Assembly (NCBI RefSeq): GCF_030035675.1
Contig: NC_084481.1
Coordinates: forward strand, 45,639,092-45,703,091
Source: Rhineura floridana
Lineage: Eukaryota; Chordata; Lepidosauria; Squamata; Rhineuridae
Reading direction: 5' to 3'
DNA: 64,000 nt
Shown here: one piece after another, positions 38,201-58,200 of the stretch
How the letters are laid out: each line of letters opens with the position of its first letter
Position numbering within the stretch: the stretch's first letter is position 1
Made by a program: the position numbers and the translations under genes
The notes under the pieces: generated by a model
Told to the model about the DNA's origin: nothing
The model's input: the letters and a program-made list of their open reading frames with translations, nothing else
Databases searched by the model: none

Positions 38201-39491
38201 CTGTCTGTGATTATCCCATGTGGATTAAAGGTATGTGTAAAAACACAAAATTGTAAATTTACTGCCATCCTTGGTAAGTATGATGACATGTGTGATCATG
38301 TCTATCAATTTCATGGGCATGTAGCCATCTGTTTTTTTCTGTATGTATATTTTTCTTATATGTATTCCATCACATACTCAGGCAGTCTTTGGTTTGAATC
38401 TTACCTTTGACATACATCTGGATGAAATAGAAATGGACTGCCTTTAAGTCGATCCCAACTCATGGTGACCCTATGAATAAGCTGTTCGTGGTAAGCGGTA
38501 TTCAAAGGAGGGTTACTATTGCCTTCCTCTGAGGCTAGTCCTCCCCAGCTGGCTGGGGCCTGCTCAGCTTGCCACAGCTGCACAAGTCAGCCCCTTCCTT
38601 GTCCACAACTGCCAGCTGGGGGGCAACTGGGCTCCTTGGAACTATGCAGCTTGCCCATGGCTGCACAGGTGGCAGGGCACGTAACCCCTGAGCCACTCAC
38701 TGTGGGGGTGATCTTTAGCTGGCCCTTGACAACCAGGAGACACGAGCGGGGATTTGAACTCACAGACTCTGGACTCCCAGCCAGGCTCTCCTCCCCACTG
38801 TGCTATACCAGCACTACATCTGGATAATGTGTGTTAAATTTGAAAGTGCTATAAAAATGTTAAGTACTACTACTCTTTGGTGCTGATTTTCACTCTCAGT
38901 TCTTTCACATGCATGCACCTCATCAGCTTGCAACATGCATAAATTATGCATTTACAAGACCACTAAACATAGATTAATCACCTGTCAGATTTAATGTATG
39001 GGTGCAAAGATAGCTATTTTCTCCTCTTGGACCACATAGTTCTGGATGAAGTGGGGATTGTAACACACACAACAAATTGCAGAGCAAACACATACTATTC
39101 AGATTGTGACACAAATTTCCATAAACTAGAGCCCACTCATCTTACCCACAAAAGCTCATGCCACAACCAGTTCTATAAACAATTATTGTATAACATTATT
39201 ATTATTGCATCGAAAGTTTGTATAGGACAAGAGAAGTTTCTAAATAAAAATAGGATTGTACGCACATCTGCTTTTTAAAGGACCACAAGGCTCTTGTACA
39301 TTTGTTGAGCCAGAACAGGGATTATGACAGCAGAAACAGGGTCAGGTAATTCCTCACATTACTTAATATGATGTAAGAGTTTAGGATTTTATACACCACA
39401 GCAGTTACCAGTTCTCCCAGTCCCAGATCAGTCACAACCATACACTATTATTTTTAGCATTAACAGCATGTACGCCTTTTTTAAAAAAGCA

Positions 39492-39554
<63 letters not shown>

Positions 39555-40133
39555 CTCCCTTTTCCAAATACACACACTCATTTACATGCTCCCGGGGCCT
39601 TCCCTTTCCCTACCCGTCCCTGACAGTGTCCTCCTACCTACACACACACCAAACATACAGACGCTCCTTCACACTCACCCGGCCTCCCGCATGACGTTGC
39701 CGTCGCCGCAGTCACAGGCACCCCCCGCCTGGCTGCGGAACATGTTGTAATCGTGCCCGGCGTGCTCGCCTTGGTGAAAGCACTCGGCGCAGAGGCTCAT
39801 GCATGGCGAGATGCCGCAGGTGCGGCAGCGGTAGGCCACGAAGTTGGCTGTCCACACCAGGCCGCAGAGCGTGGCCGGGTCGTAGGCCCTCACCGCCTGC
39901 ACGAAGCTGTCCCAGGGCTCGCCACCCGCCAGCAGGCAACGGCACCAAGCCAGCGCCTCAGACACCGCCTCGCTACCGCTGCCCGCCGAAGGGCTCAGCG
40001 CCCGCTCCAGGAGCGCCTGCAGTTCCCCGGCAGCCTCGCTGTCCTCGGCAGCGCTGAAGCTGAGGGCCGCTTTCAGGCGCGCTGCCGTGGCCCGCTTCTC
40101 CTGGGCACTCGCTCCGGCTCCGACCCCCGCCAT
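8098..40133 (-). CDS. UBR3: UBR3 E3 ubiquitin ligase, exons 1-9 (5' part of gene)
   Basis: UBR3 is a very large RING-type E3 ubiquitin ligase of the UBR-box family, about 1,888 residues in human. Nine exons join in one continuous frame to about 518 codons, the N-terminal quarter. The joined protein carries a UBR-box zinc finger at about residues 103-157, with Cys/His pairs in [29 protein letters not shown] and FCKRH. A conserved helical region follows, containing [17 protein letters not shown] and a basic GKRKRVKL stretch that could act as a nuclear signal. The RING and C-terminal regions lie beyond the left edge. All introns are GT-AG. Introns 1 (11.1 kb) and 6 (9.0 kb) are long and repeat-filled. 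In mammals UBR3 is not among the classical N-degron-binding UBR proteins. METTL5 starts about 3.6 kb away in the opposite direction. Identification rests on recalled human sequence. Confidence 0.95.
8312..8757 (+). mobile_element. L2-clade LINE, 3' end
   Basis: Broken frames give [19 protein letters not shown] and [11 protein letters not shown], the end of the L2 ORF2. These are followed by a 3' UTR with CTACTGGGAGGAAGGGCGGG and a TAAA-rich tail at 8735-8757. It sits in UBR3 intron 8, within about 35 bp of the exon 9 acceptor. Confidence 0.75.
9420..9648 (-). CDS. UBR3: UBR3 exon 8
   Basis: 229 nt, acceptor ATACCTTACAG, donor AAG/GTGAGT. It encodes [20 protein letters not shown], then [20 protein letters not shown] and [20 protein letters not shown]. 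This is near-identical to human UBR3 from memory, so purifying selection is strong. Leaves phase 1. Confidence 0.95.
9649..11621. other. UBR3 intron 7
   Basis: No gene seen. It contains a hAT-type fragment at about 10119-10233 (words CCAGCTCCCATCAG and CCAGCAACATCTGGAGG), a Tigger-like element at 10341-10558, and otherwise unremarkable AT-rich intron. Confidence 0.6.
10341..10558. mobile_element. Tigger-like (Tc1/mariner) non-autonomous element
   Basis: 218 bp with terminal inverted repeats CAGTAGGGCCCC and GGGGCCCTACTG and a TA duplication on both sides (10339-10340, 10559-10560). The interior holds GAAAAGCGGAAA-like words shared with the copy at 62257-62490. No open frame. Confidence 0.75.
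11622..11752 (-). CDS. UBR3: UBR3 exon 7
   Basis: 131 nt, acceptor TTTGTACAG, donor AAG/GTATTT. It encodes [20 protein letters not shown] followed by [18 protein letters not shown] and PDQDYK, practically the human sequence. Ends in phase 0. Confidence 0.95.
12746..13640. mobile_element. hAT-type non-autonomous DNA transposon (895 bp)
   Basis: The ends CAGTATTTCTCA and TGAAAATCCCTG are inverted repeats of the hAT CAG type. They are flanked by a perfect 8 bp duplication GTTTACAC (12738-12745 and 13641-13648). The interior is purine-rich and has no transposase similarity that I can see; the 70-codon frame at 13187-13399 is probably chance. Confidence 0.78.
14176..14191. repeat. Target-site duplication (left) of the HAL1-like element
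   Basis: GATCTTAGATTTGTCG, perfect copy at 16337-16352. Up to two preceding A residues are ambiguous with the poly(A) tail. Confidence 0.88.
14192..16336 (+). mobile_element. ORF1-only (HAL1-like) L1 element
   Basis: About 2.15 kb, complete from a 5' UTR (GACTTCCGGGAAGGGTGAC, starting at 14192) through one open ORF1 (14947-15753) to an AT-rich 3' UTR with AATAAAAATTATTGG and poly(A). There is no endonuclease or reverse transcriptase frame. The 16 bp target duplication GATCTTAGATTTGTCG (14176-14191 and 16337-16352) is perfect, and removing the insert restores the LINE around it. It must have been copied by another L1's machinery. ORF1-plus-UTR architecture is known from mammalian HAL1. Whether this squamate family is described is unknown to me. 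Confidence 0.82.
14947..15753 (+). CDS. L1-type ORF1 protein (RNA-binding chaperone-like), open
   Basis: 268 residues from ATG 14947 (AAAATGG context) to TGA. The N-terminal 50 residues are a charged, heptad-like coiled coil ([18 protein letters not shown]). Residues about 50-160 are tandem repeats of GVPVREE(T/I)(L/P)E and a larger block. The C-terminal half looks like the RRM and C-terminal domain of L1 ORF1p: [20 protein letters not shown], then [16 protein letters not shown] and [18 protein letters not shown]1p normally trimerises and coats L1 RNA. It is uninterrupted, but whether it is expressed cannot be told. Confidence 0.75.
   Translation: MAIKKVAENLEITMFQKIMDEIEITKQNLRQGCKELKIELSKMKQEIKDIGVPVREVTLEGVPVREETPEIGTNVEQEKDLESMDFRNKIYCLETQEIKDIGVLVREETLETGTGVPVREETLETGTGVPVREEIPEIGTNVEQEQDLESMDFRNKIYCLELNVISEEINEDSRDKVINGMDNLLDWNDVMEPNIEKIYGINCSHVTMEKLSRDDPVYFEKKNRDMILQQYFSNLFRMDGKKIFGIEVIPIRLLLYDYGSDSKIIMEY
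16337..16352. repeat. Target-site duplication (right) of the HAL1-like element
   Basis: GATCTTAGATTTGTCG directly after the poly(A) run, identical to 14176-14191. Confidence 0.88.
16961..20772. other. UBR3 intron 6, right part
   Basis: No gene seen apart from the foldback hAT element at 18234-18344 and a LINE tail remnant at about 17000-17060. The rest is AT-rich intron. Short open frames at 17327-19135 and 20082-20591 show no domain or codon pattern that supports a gene. Confidence 0.6.
18234..18344. mobile_element. Perfect foldback hAT MITE
   Basis: 111 bp: two perfectly complementary 52-bp arms (start CAGCCTTTCCCAACCGGTG) around a 7-bp loop, CAGCCTC. Flanked by a perfect 8 bp duplication CTCTAGAT (18226-18233 and 18345-18352). 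CAG ends and an 8 bp duplication place it in hAT. Older relatives with the word ACAACTCCCATCA-G are scattered in the window. Confidence 0.92.
20773..20839 (-). CDS. UBR3: UBR3 exon 6
   Basis: 67 nt, acceptor TGTCTCAG, donor AAAG/GTACAT. It encodes [20 protein letters not shown]. The basic GKRKRVKL cluster resembles a nuclear localisation signal and is conserved with human. Starts in phase 0 and leaves phase 1. Confidence 0.93.
20840..24525. other. UBR3 intron 5
   Basis: No gene seen. A LINE 3' tail on the minus strand lies at 22577-22645 (TATCCCGCCCTTCCTCCC). A fragment of the common repeat with CAATGGGACTTA lies at about 23985-24100. The rest is AT-rich sequence. Confidence 0.6.
24526..24575 (-). 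CDS. UBR3: UBR3 exon 5 (50-nt small exon)
   Basis: Only 50 nt, encoding [16 protein letters not shown]. The donor is GAG/GTGAGC. The chosen acceptor is CTCTCAAG, because it gives the residue count expected from human UBR3. A second AG (TTTTGCAG) lies 9 nt downstream in frame, and using it would drop three residues. Ends in phase 0. Confidence 0.85.
25123..25266 (-). CDS. UBR3: UBR3 exon 4
   Basis: 144 nt, acceptor TATTTAAG, donor AAG/GTCTCT. It encodes [20 protein letters not shown] and then [18 protein letters not shown], aligning with the human segment by eye. The donor is poor after the GT, and the intron continues into TTG repeats. No better site keeps the frame. Phase 1 at both ends. 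Confidence 0.88.
25267..27044. other. UBR3 intron 3
   Basis: No gene seen. A C-rich simple sequence (CCCCACCC units, then ACAC) lies at 25418-25475, followed by a GC-richer, probably repetitive segment to about 25900. The 123-codon minus-strand frame at 25524-25895 has no recognisable domain. Confidence 0.55.
27045..27203 (-). CDS. UBR3: UBR3 exon 3
   Basis: 159 nt, acceptor TTTTGCAG, donor GTGAGT. It encodes [19 protein letters not shown] and then [18 protein letters not shown], one of the best conserved stretches of UBR3. Phase 1 at both ends. Confidence 0.95.
28021..28070 (-). ncRNA. Hammerhead-ribozyme-like motif (left arm)
   Basis: The minus strand repeats the same fold as 28161-28210: AAATCCC, CTGATGA, stem II AGCCC/GGGCT, GAAA, then ACGTGT (a G-T wobble replaces the palindromic ACGCGT), T, GGGTATTT. 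The two motifs point away from each other. Confidence 0.57.
28161..28210 (+). ncRNA. Hammerhead-ribozyme-like motif (right arm)
   Basis: Order on the plus strand: stem I strand AAATCCC (28161-28167), core CTGATGA (28168-28174), stem II AGCCC...GGGCT closed by a short loop (28176-28192), core GAAA (28193-28196), short palindromic stem III ACGCGT (28196-28201), then T and GGGTATTT (28203-28210), which pairs back to AAATCCC with one bulge. One extra A sits between CTGATGA and stem II compared with the usual core, so activity is uncertain. Confidence 0.6.
28403..28542 (-). CDS. UBR3: UBR3 exon 2
   Basis: 140 nt between acceptor GCTTACAG and donor GTATGG. It encodes [19 protein letters not shown] followed by a hydrophobic helix ([19 protein letters not shown]). 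The first residues finish the UBR box. The frame joins exon 1 (phase 2) and leaves phase 1. Confidence 0.95.
28635..29670 (-). mobile_element. CR1-clade LINE, 3' part of ORF2 and tail
   Basis: Minus-strand translation gives [34 protein letters not shown] and further on [13 protein letters not shown]-like text, all typical of the CR1 reverse transcriptase C-terminus. Several stops. Lies in UBR3 intron 1. Confidence 0.75.
29680..35430. other. UBR3 intron 1, central part
   Basis: No gene seen. It contains a LINE tail remnant (30060-30100), a hAT-type fragment (31196-31300), a SINE 3' fragment (31568-31672, CTTCAAGTCGATTATGAC), a CA/GAGA microsatellite (31822-31850), a Tigger-like element (33311-33552) and a hAT-type fragment (34955-35050). 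The overlapping plus-strand frames at 34499-35039 are pyrimidine-rich sequence without a domain. Confidence 0.6.
33311..33552. mobile_element. Tigger-like non-autonomous element
   Basis: The left end has lost a few bases (TACCCCACTTTAACATACGC). The right end is complete: AGGGTATGCCTG then TA. It shares AAAATGTACTTAAAGTGAAG and the CGTACGTTAAAG-type interior with the copy at 50811-51159. Confidence 0.7.
35440..35875 (+). mobile_element. CR1-clade LINE, 3' end
   Basis: The plus strand shows the CR1 end of ORF2 and its 3' UTR: AGGAAGAACTTCCTGA, GACAGTGGAACAGACTTCCT, CAGAGGCTGGATTGCTACCT and CAGGGATGTTGTAATAG. The frame is broken. Confidence 0.78.
36305..36680 (-). mobile_element. Composite tRNA-derived SINE, copy 1
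   Basis: The minus strand begins with a tRNA-like head (GGTATAGCACAATGGGGAGG, then GAGTTCAAATC) and ends in the TTCATAGGGTCACC and CGACTTGAAGG tail family. It is nearly identical by eye to 38433-38815. The 197-codon plus-strand frame across it is not a gene. Confidence 0.7.
37493..37988 (-). mobile_element. CR1-clade LINE, 3' part
   Basis: Minus-strand translation gives [20 protein letters not shown] and [20 protein letters not shown], the CR1 ORF2 C-terminus, then a tail ending near 37493. Degraded. Confidence 0.8.
37993..38190 (-). mobile_element. tRNA-derived SINE (same family as 7187-7665)
   Basis: The reverse complement starts at the tRNA-like GAGCTGTAGTTCAGTAGTAG and ends in GACTTGGTATAAGGCAGCTT and CCTATGA. 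It directly follows the CR1 fragment. Confidence 0.72.
38433..38815 (-). mobile_element. Composite tRNA-derived SINE, copy 2
   Basis: Second copy of the element at 36305-36680, in the same orientation 2.1 kb away. It shares the tRNA-like head and the central CCAGCTGGCTGGGGCC and CTGCCAGCTGGGGGGC blocks. Confidence 0.7.
39492..39550. repeat. (GT)n(GA)n microsatellite
   Basis: About 11 GT units followed by about 19 GA units, 130 bp inside UBR3 intron 1 from the exon 1 donor. This kind of purine/pyrimidine asymmetry can form Z- or triplex DNA. Confidence 0.95.
39679..40133 (-). CDS. UBR3: UBR3 exon 1 (start codon, most of the UBR box)
   Basis: 455 nt, ATG at 40133-40131, donor GGGTGAGT at 39678. 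It encodes [14 protein letters not shown], an Ala/Glu-rich helical segment, then [20 protein letters not shown] and the rest of the zinc-binding UBR box up to VMREAG. The start matches the position of the human start after a variable alanine-rich N-terminus, and it lies inside a CpG island. The exon ends in phase 2. The last codon is completed to Gly by exon 2, which continues directly with FCKRH. Confidence 0.95.
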
Positions 40134-40420
40134 GACGGCAACCTGCGACTTCCCGCAGCAGCCGCCGCTACGGGCGGCAGAATCCGCCGGCTCTAGCTAG
40201 CCTCCCTTCCTGGCCCTCTCGGCTTCTTTTCCCCTCCCTTCCCCTCCTAGCTGCGCCTCTCGCGATAGCCGGGAAAGCCGGCACCCTGCCCGCCACACAC
40301 CGCCTACTCTTCGCGGTCCTCCACCTTCTGCCACGGTGCCTGGCTGGCTCCTGGCTGCTTCTCCCCGCCCTCGCTCGCTTCTCTTTTGACCCCCCCCCCG
40401 GTGTTTGTCTCGGAGCAACC
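39680..40420 (-). promoter_or_regulatory. CpG island and promoter region of UBR3
   Basis: This is the only long CpG-rich stretch in the window. It covers UBR3 exon 1 and about 280 bp upstream, with many CG dinucleotides, GC-boxes such as CCCCTCCC and no TATA box. Such islands normally mark housekeeping transcription starts. The exact start site cannot be read from sequence. Confidence 0.75.
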
Positions 40421-52110
<11,690 letters not shown>

Positions 52111-52149
52111 AACTTCTTTAAGATAAAAGCCTCAATGCTTTCTGAAGTA

Positions 52150-52250
52150 CTATTCCATAGCTCCAGCTCCATTTTCTGTTTTCAGCTGTTTGGGGGCAGG
52201 TTCTTCTTTTTCAGCCTCTTCAAGTGGTCTTTTCTTTGGACTTGCAGGCT
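52150..52250 (-). CDS. SSB: SSB last coding exon
   Basis: 101 nt from acceptor CGTTTTAG to TAG at 52152-52150. It encodes [20 protein letters not shown] and [19 protein letters not shown] is the likely nuclear signal. The gap to the METTL5 stop is 39 bp. Confidence 0.95.
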
Positions 52251-55200
52251 CTAAAACGAAGAGCTGACTTAGTAGTATGATCTATAAACAACCAGACCTA
52301 TGCCTAAAGGCAAGCATTCCTGAAGGTTTTGTACATTAGCATTTTTCTCAGAATAGTATCAAATGCTTATGCTACATATTTGGACTGAATAGTCTGAAGC
52401 CTTCATCAAGGAATGTTTGACCCACAAGACAGCCATTCTCCCTTTTGATCTCTACGTATTCAAGGAGAAACTTGCCGGTTACAGGAAATTCAGCTTGTGA
52501 CTTTTTTGCTATAACAGACCTTCAAGCCTTTTTTGACCAATGAGTTCTATAGAACCTACCAGCTTTTTCTCATGAAGAGGAATAAAATGAACACTGCCTT
52601 TTAGTAGTTGGCTTGTGAAGGCTTTTTGAAAGCTCAGGTGGTTTGAGCTGCTATTGCAAAGCTCAATTTCTGCCACTTCTGGACAGATTTTGCAAAGATA
52701 TCTGGACAATCAACCCAAAATATGAGACGTCTAGTTGTAGAGGCTTGGTCTTTACCCAGCCCTTTTTTTCCTGTAGGAGGCAGCTGTTTAAACCAGAAAA
52801 ACCTAGCACATAAAGTATGTGATACACCTTTACAGCAATTTTTAGGTCATACCCAATATGTGCATTTAGAAGTTTGTTCCAATAAATGAGATAGCTCACC
52901 TGTTATATTATTCTCTTCGCCCTCCTCTTCATCTTCACTCTCAAACTTTGTTTTTTTGCCTTGGAATTTCACTTTTCTGTCCTGTGTACCTTGAGATCCC
53001 TTGCCACCTTTTCCTTTACCTTTGCGACCTGTCAGGCAAAATATGCAAGCCTTAGACCATTAATATATAGCATTAGGGGCTCACTACTCTCAATTGAATA
53101 GGAAAGCTGCCTTATACCAAGTCATCCCATTGGTCCATCTAGCCTAGTAATACCTACACTGACTGGCAGTGGCTTTCCAGTGTTTTAGGTAGAAGTCTTT
53201 TCCCAGTCGTACCTGGAGACACTGGAGCTGAACCTGGACCTTCTGCATACAAAGCATGTTAAGATACAACCCTCCAAGCATCTTGTGGGTATATGCATGT
53301 GTGAGTGAGCTGCTGTAGATAATACCCCCACAGGTAGAACTCTTGCATCATCTCAAAACAGAGTTTAGAGTCAGTTTGCCCACTTGGCCACAAGCAATGA
53401 GATATTCATGTGTGAACCAGCTATAGGACTCCAACCATGACCTCTACCCTCCCTAACACTTTCTTATAGCATGATCTTATATGGGCCTTTGCATCTGCTA
53501 CACAGTACCGGCCTTCTGCTTCCTGCTACCACTATGCCAACTTGTGGGCTTCCCAAAGGCATTTGGTCCACCACTGTAGAAACAGGCCTTTGGTCTGGTC
53601 CAGCAGGACTCCTCTTATACGTGGGTGCTGGCCATTCTATGGCCCACTAAAGAGTTTAGAGGTATTTCTTATGCAGATAGGCCTATCTGGACTTGAGCAA
53701 AGAAGGGGGAGGCATTTCCCAGCACCAGTAATCACAACAAGGCTTCCAAGAAAGGTAAATTAAGTTTCCTTTAAAAAGTATCAAGGCAAGAAATCACCTT
53801 TTCCTTTCTTTTTGTTTAATAATTCTTGCTGTCCTTCCATGATTTTCTTTAGTGCTTCTCTTGCCGCATCTCCTTCAAGCACCTCCCATGTAACGTCTTT
53901 GTCTCGCAGCTGCAGACTCCCATTATTTGCTTCCTTGGCTTTATCCAGCGCTTCTTTTGCACTGCTCTTGAATAGGACGATTCCCTATCACGCAAACACA
54001 ATTTGAATCAATACAGGAATTGCCTAGCTCACTTTTGTCTCATTTTCTTTCTAGTACATTACAAATGATGGCTTTCCTCAGACCTGTGGTCTGAAGCTGT
54101 TGCAAAGAAAAGGATGCAATAGTTAGAACCACACAGGCCACACTCTTCCATGAGCCCTCAATCTACCCGGTTTCATTTGTACTGTGTATTTTACATCCGT
54201 TGCATTGGGATACGACAGCTCCTCCTGGCCTCCTTAAGACAGTCCACTGGCAAGTGCTCTTACTTCCTTTTTAATGCAGCAGCATAGCTGGTGAATCATG
54301 CACTTCTTCAGAGAAGCATCACATTCACACCATTTGTGGACTCATCTCTATAGTAATTATTTTCAGATGTTGGAGCATGTGGTGTATACACCAGGTGTAT
54401 GTGCATGGTAGCTGACTGACACAGTGAATATATACAAAACCACAGTTTAAAAAACAGCAGAACAGGTTTGAACAACCATAAAATTGAAATTTTTAGAAAT
54501 CTGACATAATATGAACACAAACATGAACATCTGCTGTATTAGGCCTGTGTTGGCCACATGTAATAATACACTGCAGGTTCATAGATACCAAGTAGACACT
54601 TGGGCAGATGTTATGAAAAAAGCATGTGATCGTTGTGAACAATGGAGCTATGCCACCAGCCCGATTTGTTGTTCCTTCTATTTGAGGCCTAAGCCAGGCA
54701 AGTGATGGGCATTACCTTAAGAAAACAGCCCGTAGGTAACTGCACACATGACTCTGCCCTTGAGCTAGTCTCCCTTTCCCATGAGAAAAAGCTGTATGAG
54801 GCTACAAGGGAGAGTTAACTAGTAGCAGCAGCTAAGGTGCATAAAGCATTAGTAGACTGTGTATAAATTTGAGAGAATAGCCATATTATCAACTGGCACG
54901 TACACACGCCCAAACCTGAAAACACTGCCCCATTTGTTAAACATTTCAAGTTACAAATACTACAGGAACTCAATCTGACCTCTTTTGCACCTCTGACAAA
55001 GTCTATCCATTTAATTTCACCGTGGTCAGAGAAAACTGCATGGAGATCTTCTCGGCAAGTCTGATCTTCTAGGTCTCCAAAGAATTTCAGCAAGCATCCT
55101 TGCTTTTCCTCCAGAGATTTCTTTTATTTATAAAAGGGGAGGGAAAAGATTCCATTAGATAGGGCAGACATTTGGATGATTTAAGTGGACTTTAATGAGA

Positions 55201-58200
55201 AAGATGATTTTAAAGCTTCCCAGCACTTTGACAATGAGAGGTATACAAGCTTGACAATTCCAGGGCAGGGTCTAGCTCATGGACCCTTTGTAAGCTCACC
55301 AGTCCCTAGCTGTTAAAGTAGCCCCCATCAGGGGTTTGCATGCAAGCAAAATCATCCCCCTGAAAGAGCAAGTTCGTAGCTTGGGGGTTCTCCTAGAATC
55401 ATCTCTGTCACTTGAGGCTCAGGTAGCCTCGGTGGCACGGAGTGCCTTCTACCAACTTCGGTTGGTGGCCCAACTACGTCCCTGTCTGGACAGGGATAAC
55501 CTGGCTTCAGTTGTCCATGCTCTGGTAACCTCCAAATTAGATTACTGCAATGCACTCTATGCGGGGCTGCCTTTGAAGACGGTTGGGAACCTGCAGCTTG
55601 TGCAAAATGCAGCGGCCAGATTGGTAACGGACCAGACGGACCAAACATATAAAGCCAATTCTGGCCTGCTTACACTGGCTGCCTGTATGTTTCTGATCTC
55701 GATTCAAGGTGCTGGTTTTGACCTATAAAGCCTTACACGGCTTGGAACCACAATACCTGATGGAACGCCTCTCCCGATACAAACCCACCCGCACACTACG
55801 TTCAAGATCAAAGGCCCTCCTCCGGGTGCCTACTCCAAGGGAATCTCGGAGGATGGCAACAAGGGAGAGGGCCTTCTCAGTGGTGGCCCCCAAATTATCG
55901 AATGATTTCTGTGACGAGGTGTGCCTGGTGCCAACACTGTTATCTTTTCGGCACCAGGTCAAGACTTTCGTCTTCTCCCAGGCATTTTAGCATGTGTTTT
56001 ATACTGTTTAAATTTTTAAATTGTGTTTTAAATTGTTTTTATAAGATCTGTTTTAAACTGTATTTTTTAAAATGTTTTTAGCTACTGTAAACCGCCCAGA
56101 GAGCTTAATAAAATAAATGTGGAGGAAGAGAGTAGGGCTGCGCCTGCTGGCTCTGTCCTCACTATTGCAGCCCCACACTGAACTGGCCCCATGGCCCTGC
56201 CATCCACATATTGGAAGGACCTCCCCCCAGACTCTGAATGGCCCTGCTCCACTCTCTTCCACCATGCTCTCATGAATGTAAATGCCTGAAAGGGGCTGGC
56301 TCCCTTCAGCACGATTAACAGCTGCTTTTCTAGAAGGCTGCACAGACCTCACATCAGACTTGTAACAGCCATCCCATTGAAGATGCACACTTCTGACTAT
56401 GCACGACTTTATTCTAGGTTCAATTTTTCTGACATGCTCCAGTGATACAGCCTTAGTTAAGCTCCAGTACCCTGGATCACAACTTCCTACAATATATAGC
56501 AGAACTACTATGAAGCCAGGAAGCTCCAAGCCCTGCAAGGCAATTTAGAGCACATTTTTGTAATATTTCAAAGCAGTTATTTGGAGTTTCCCATTCCCCA
56601 AAGGTTCAGGCACCCATGATCACATTAAGTGTGAGATTGGGGGGGGGGGGTTACAGGAAAGCTAGTGAAGCAGATGACACAGTTATGTATCAAGAGAAGT
56701 GATATTAAGATACCAAATGGAATATACATTTTGCAGTTTGGCAATGGTGCTTAAGTCTCTAAAACTTTTTAAAAGCTTGAAAATGGATGGGTGCATTAGT
56801 ACCTTGAATCTTATCCACTTGGCTACACAACAATGAGCCTTAGGATGACAATTCAATTCCATCTTTGTCAGAACAGCCTTTTTGTAGTATGGTCTAACAG
56901 TCTTGTAAGCAAGTCCACAAAAAAGGATTGTGACCAGTGTGAAAATGCAGGCTAGTAAAAGAGAAGAGCCTTGCATCAAGTGGACTGGAAGAGAAGCCCC
57001 TCTCTTCTCCAGGCATCTTCCCCTCATTGGCATGAAATTCCTGGTTGCATTTGGCTACTATGCAAACGGTTAAATAAGGGGCTGGCCTACTGCCACCAAA
57101 AAGGCAGAATTGTTTTTCAGGTCCCTCCGTCATATACCTCCAGGAGGTTCATAATAAGCACTAGTGAAGAGCCCTTATGAATGAGCCATCCAGCATTTAA
57201 TTTATAGAAGAAAAAAGTCCAGGCTCAAGTTCCTCTTCAAACCTTCCCCAACACCAATTGAACTGTTATTCATTTTGGGAGGGAAATGCACTCTGCACCT
57301 GCTCAGAGGCACTTTACACTTACTTTGTATCTTTTAGGATTGAGCATTGAGAACAAGTGCCAGGGCTGACCCCTGGTACATAGCGGCTCAGCTCTGATAT
57401 GTGTAGGAAATGAAGTTTGAAATTACTAAATGGTGTTCAGTTTGAGGATGCAGGTGAAGCTTTCCTGTTTGTTTTATTCTTACAGGTCCAGGAGAGAAGA
57501 CTCAAGTTAAGGATTAGCTAATTGCTTTTCATGTCTTTATTCTGCCACGTTATCCTTTTAATTAAACAGAGGCAAGGGCTATCAGACCCACTGTGGATTA
57601 CACTACACCATCAGTCAAAGAAATCAAGGGGAATGTACCATTTCAGCATCTTCTGCTTGCTTCTGTTTCTCTTCCTTTTCCCTGTTACAAAAAGGATTGC
57701 AAAGTTAGTCGAGGAAACTTTTGGTATACAAAGCAGAGATGCTACTTTCAAAGTTCAAGTTACAGCTTACTGTTTGGCCTTTGCTTTCGCTTCCAGTCTG
57801 TTCCGTTTTTTCTCATCATTCTTCTTTGCAAAGTAATCATCCCTGCACGGAGCATAATTTAATTAAGCACACCGATTTAGGACTACTATTGAAAATAGAA
57901 GAATATGAAAGTCATCCTTAAGATGTTTGGCTGTTCTTTGAACTAAGCTAATTGCCACCGATGCCCAGCCTTAGCTGTATTAGATAATGGTACCAATTAG
58001 TGTTGACAGACTGGTCTAAAAAAATAGCTCTTATTAAAACTGGCCATCTGTTTCCCCCTAAAGCATTATTAGACTCTTCTTCCCACTGCGCTCTACATTC
58101 CTCAAACTGCACAAAATCACTCCCATATATGTTCCTATCAGGGTTGGTGCTAAACTGCAGGCAGACTGAGCAAGAAGGATGATGAAAAGAACTCTAGACC

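Noticed and set aside
39753-40196. Long plus-strand open frame (147 codons) opposite UBR3 exon 1
   Set aside because: It is the antisense of a GC-rich coding exon, where stops are rare by composition. The product is Ala/Arg/Gly-rich without a domain.
40197-40418. Minus-strand open frame (73 codons) upstream of the UBR3 start, possible uORF
   Set aside because: It is GC-rich promoter sequence, and the transcription start is unknown, so it may not be transcribed. Composition alone explains the open frame.
56053-56538. 161-codon minus-strand open frame in an SSB intron
   Set aside because: It begins in the L2 tail and shows no domain or conserved pattern.
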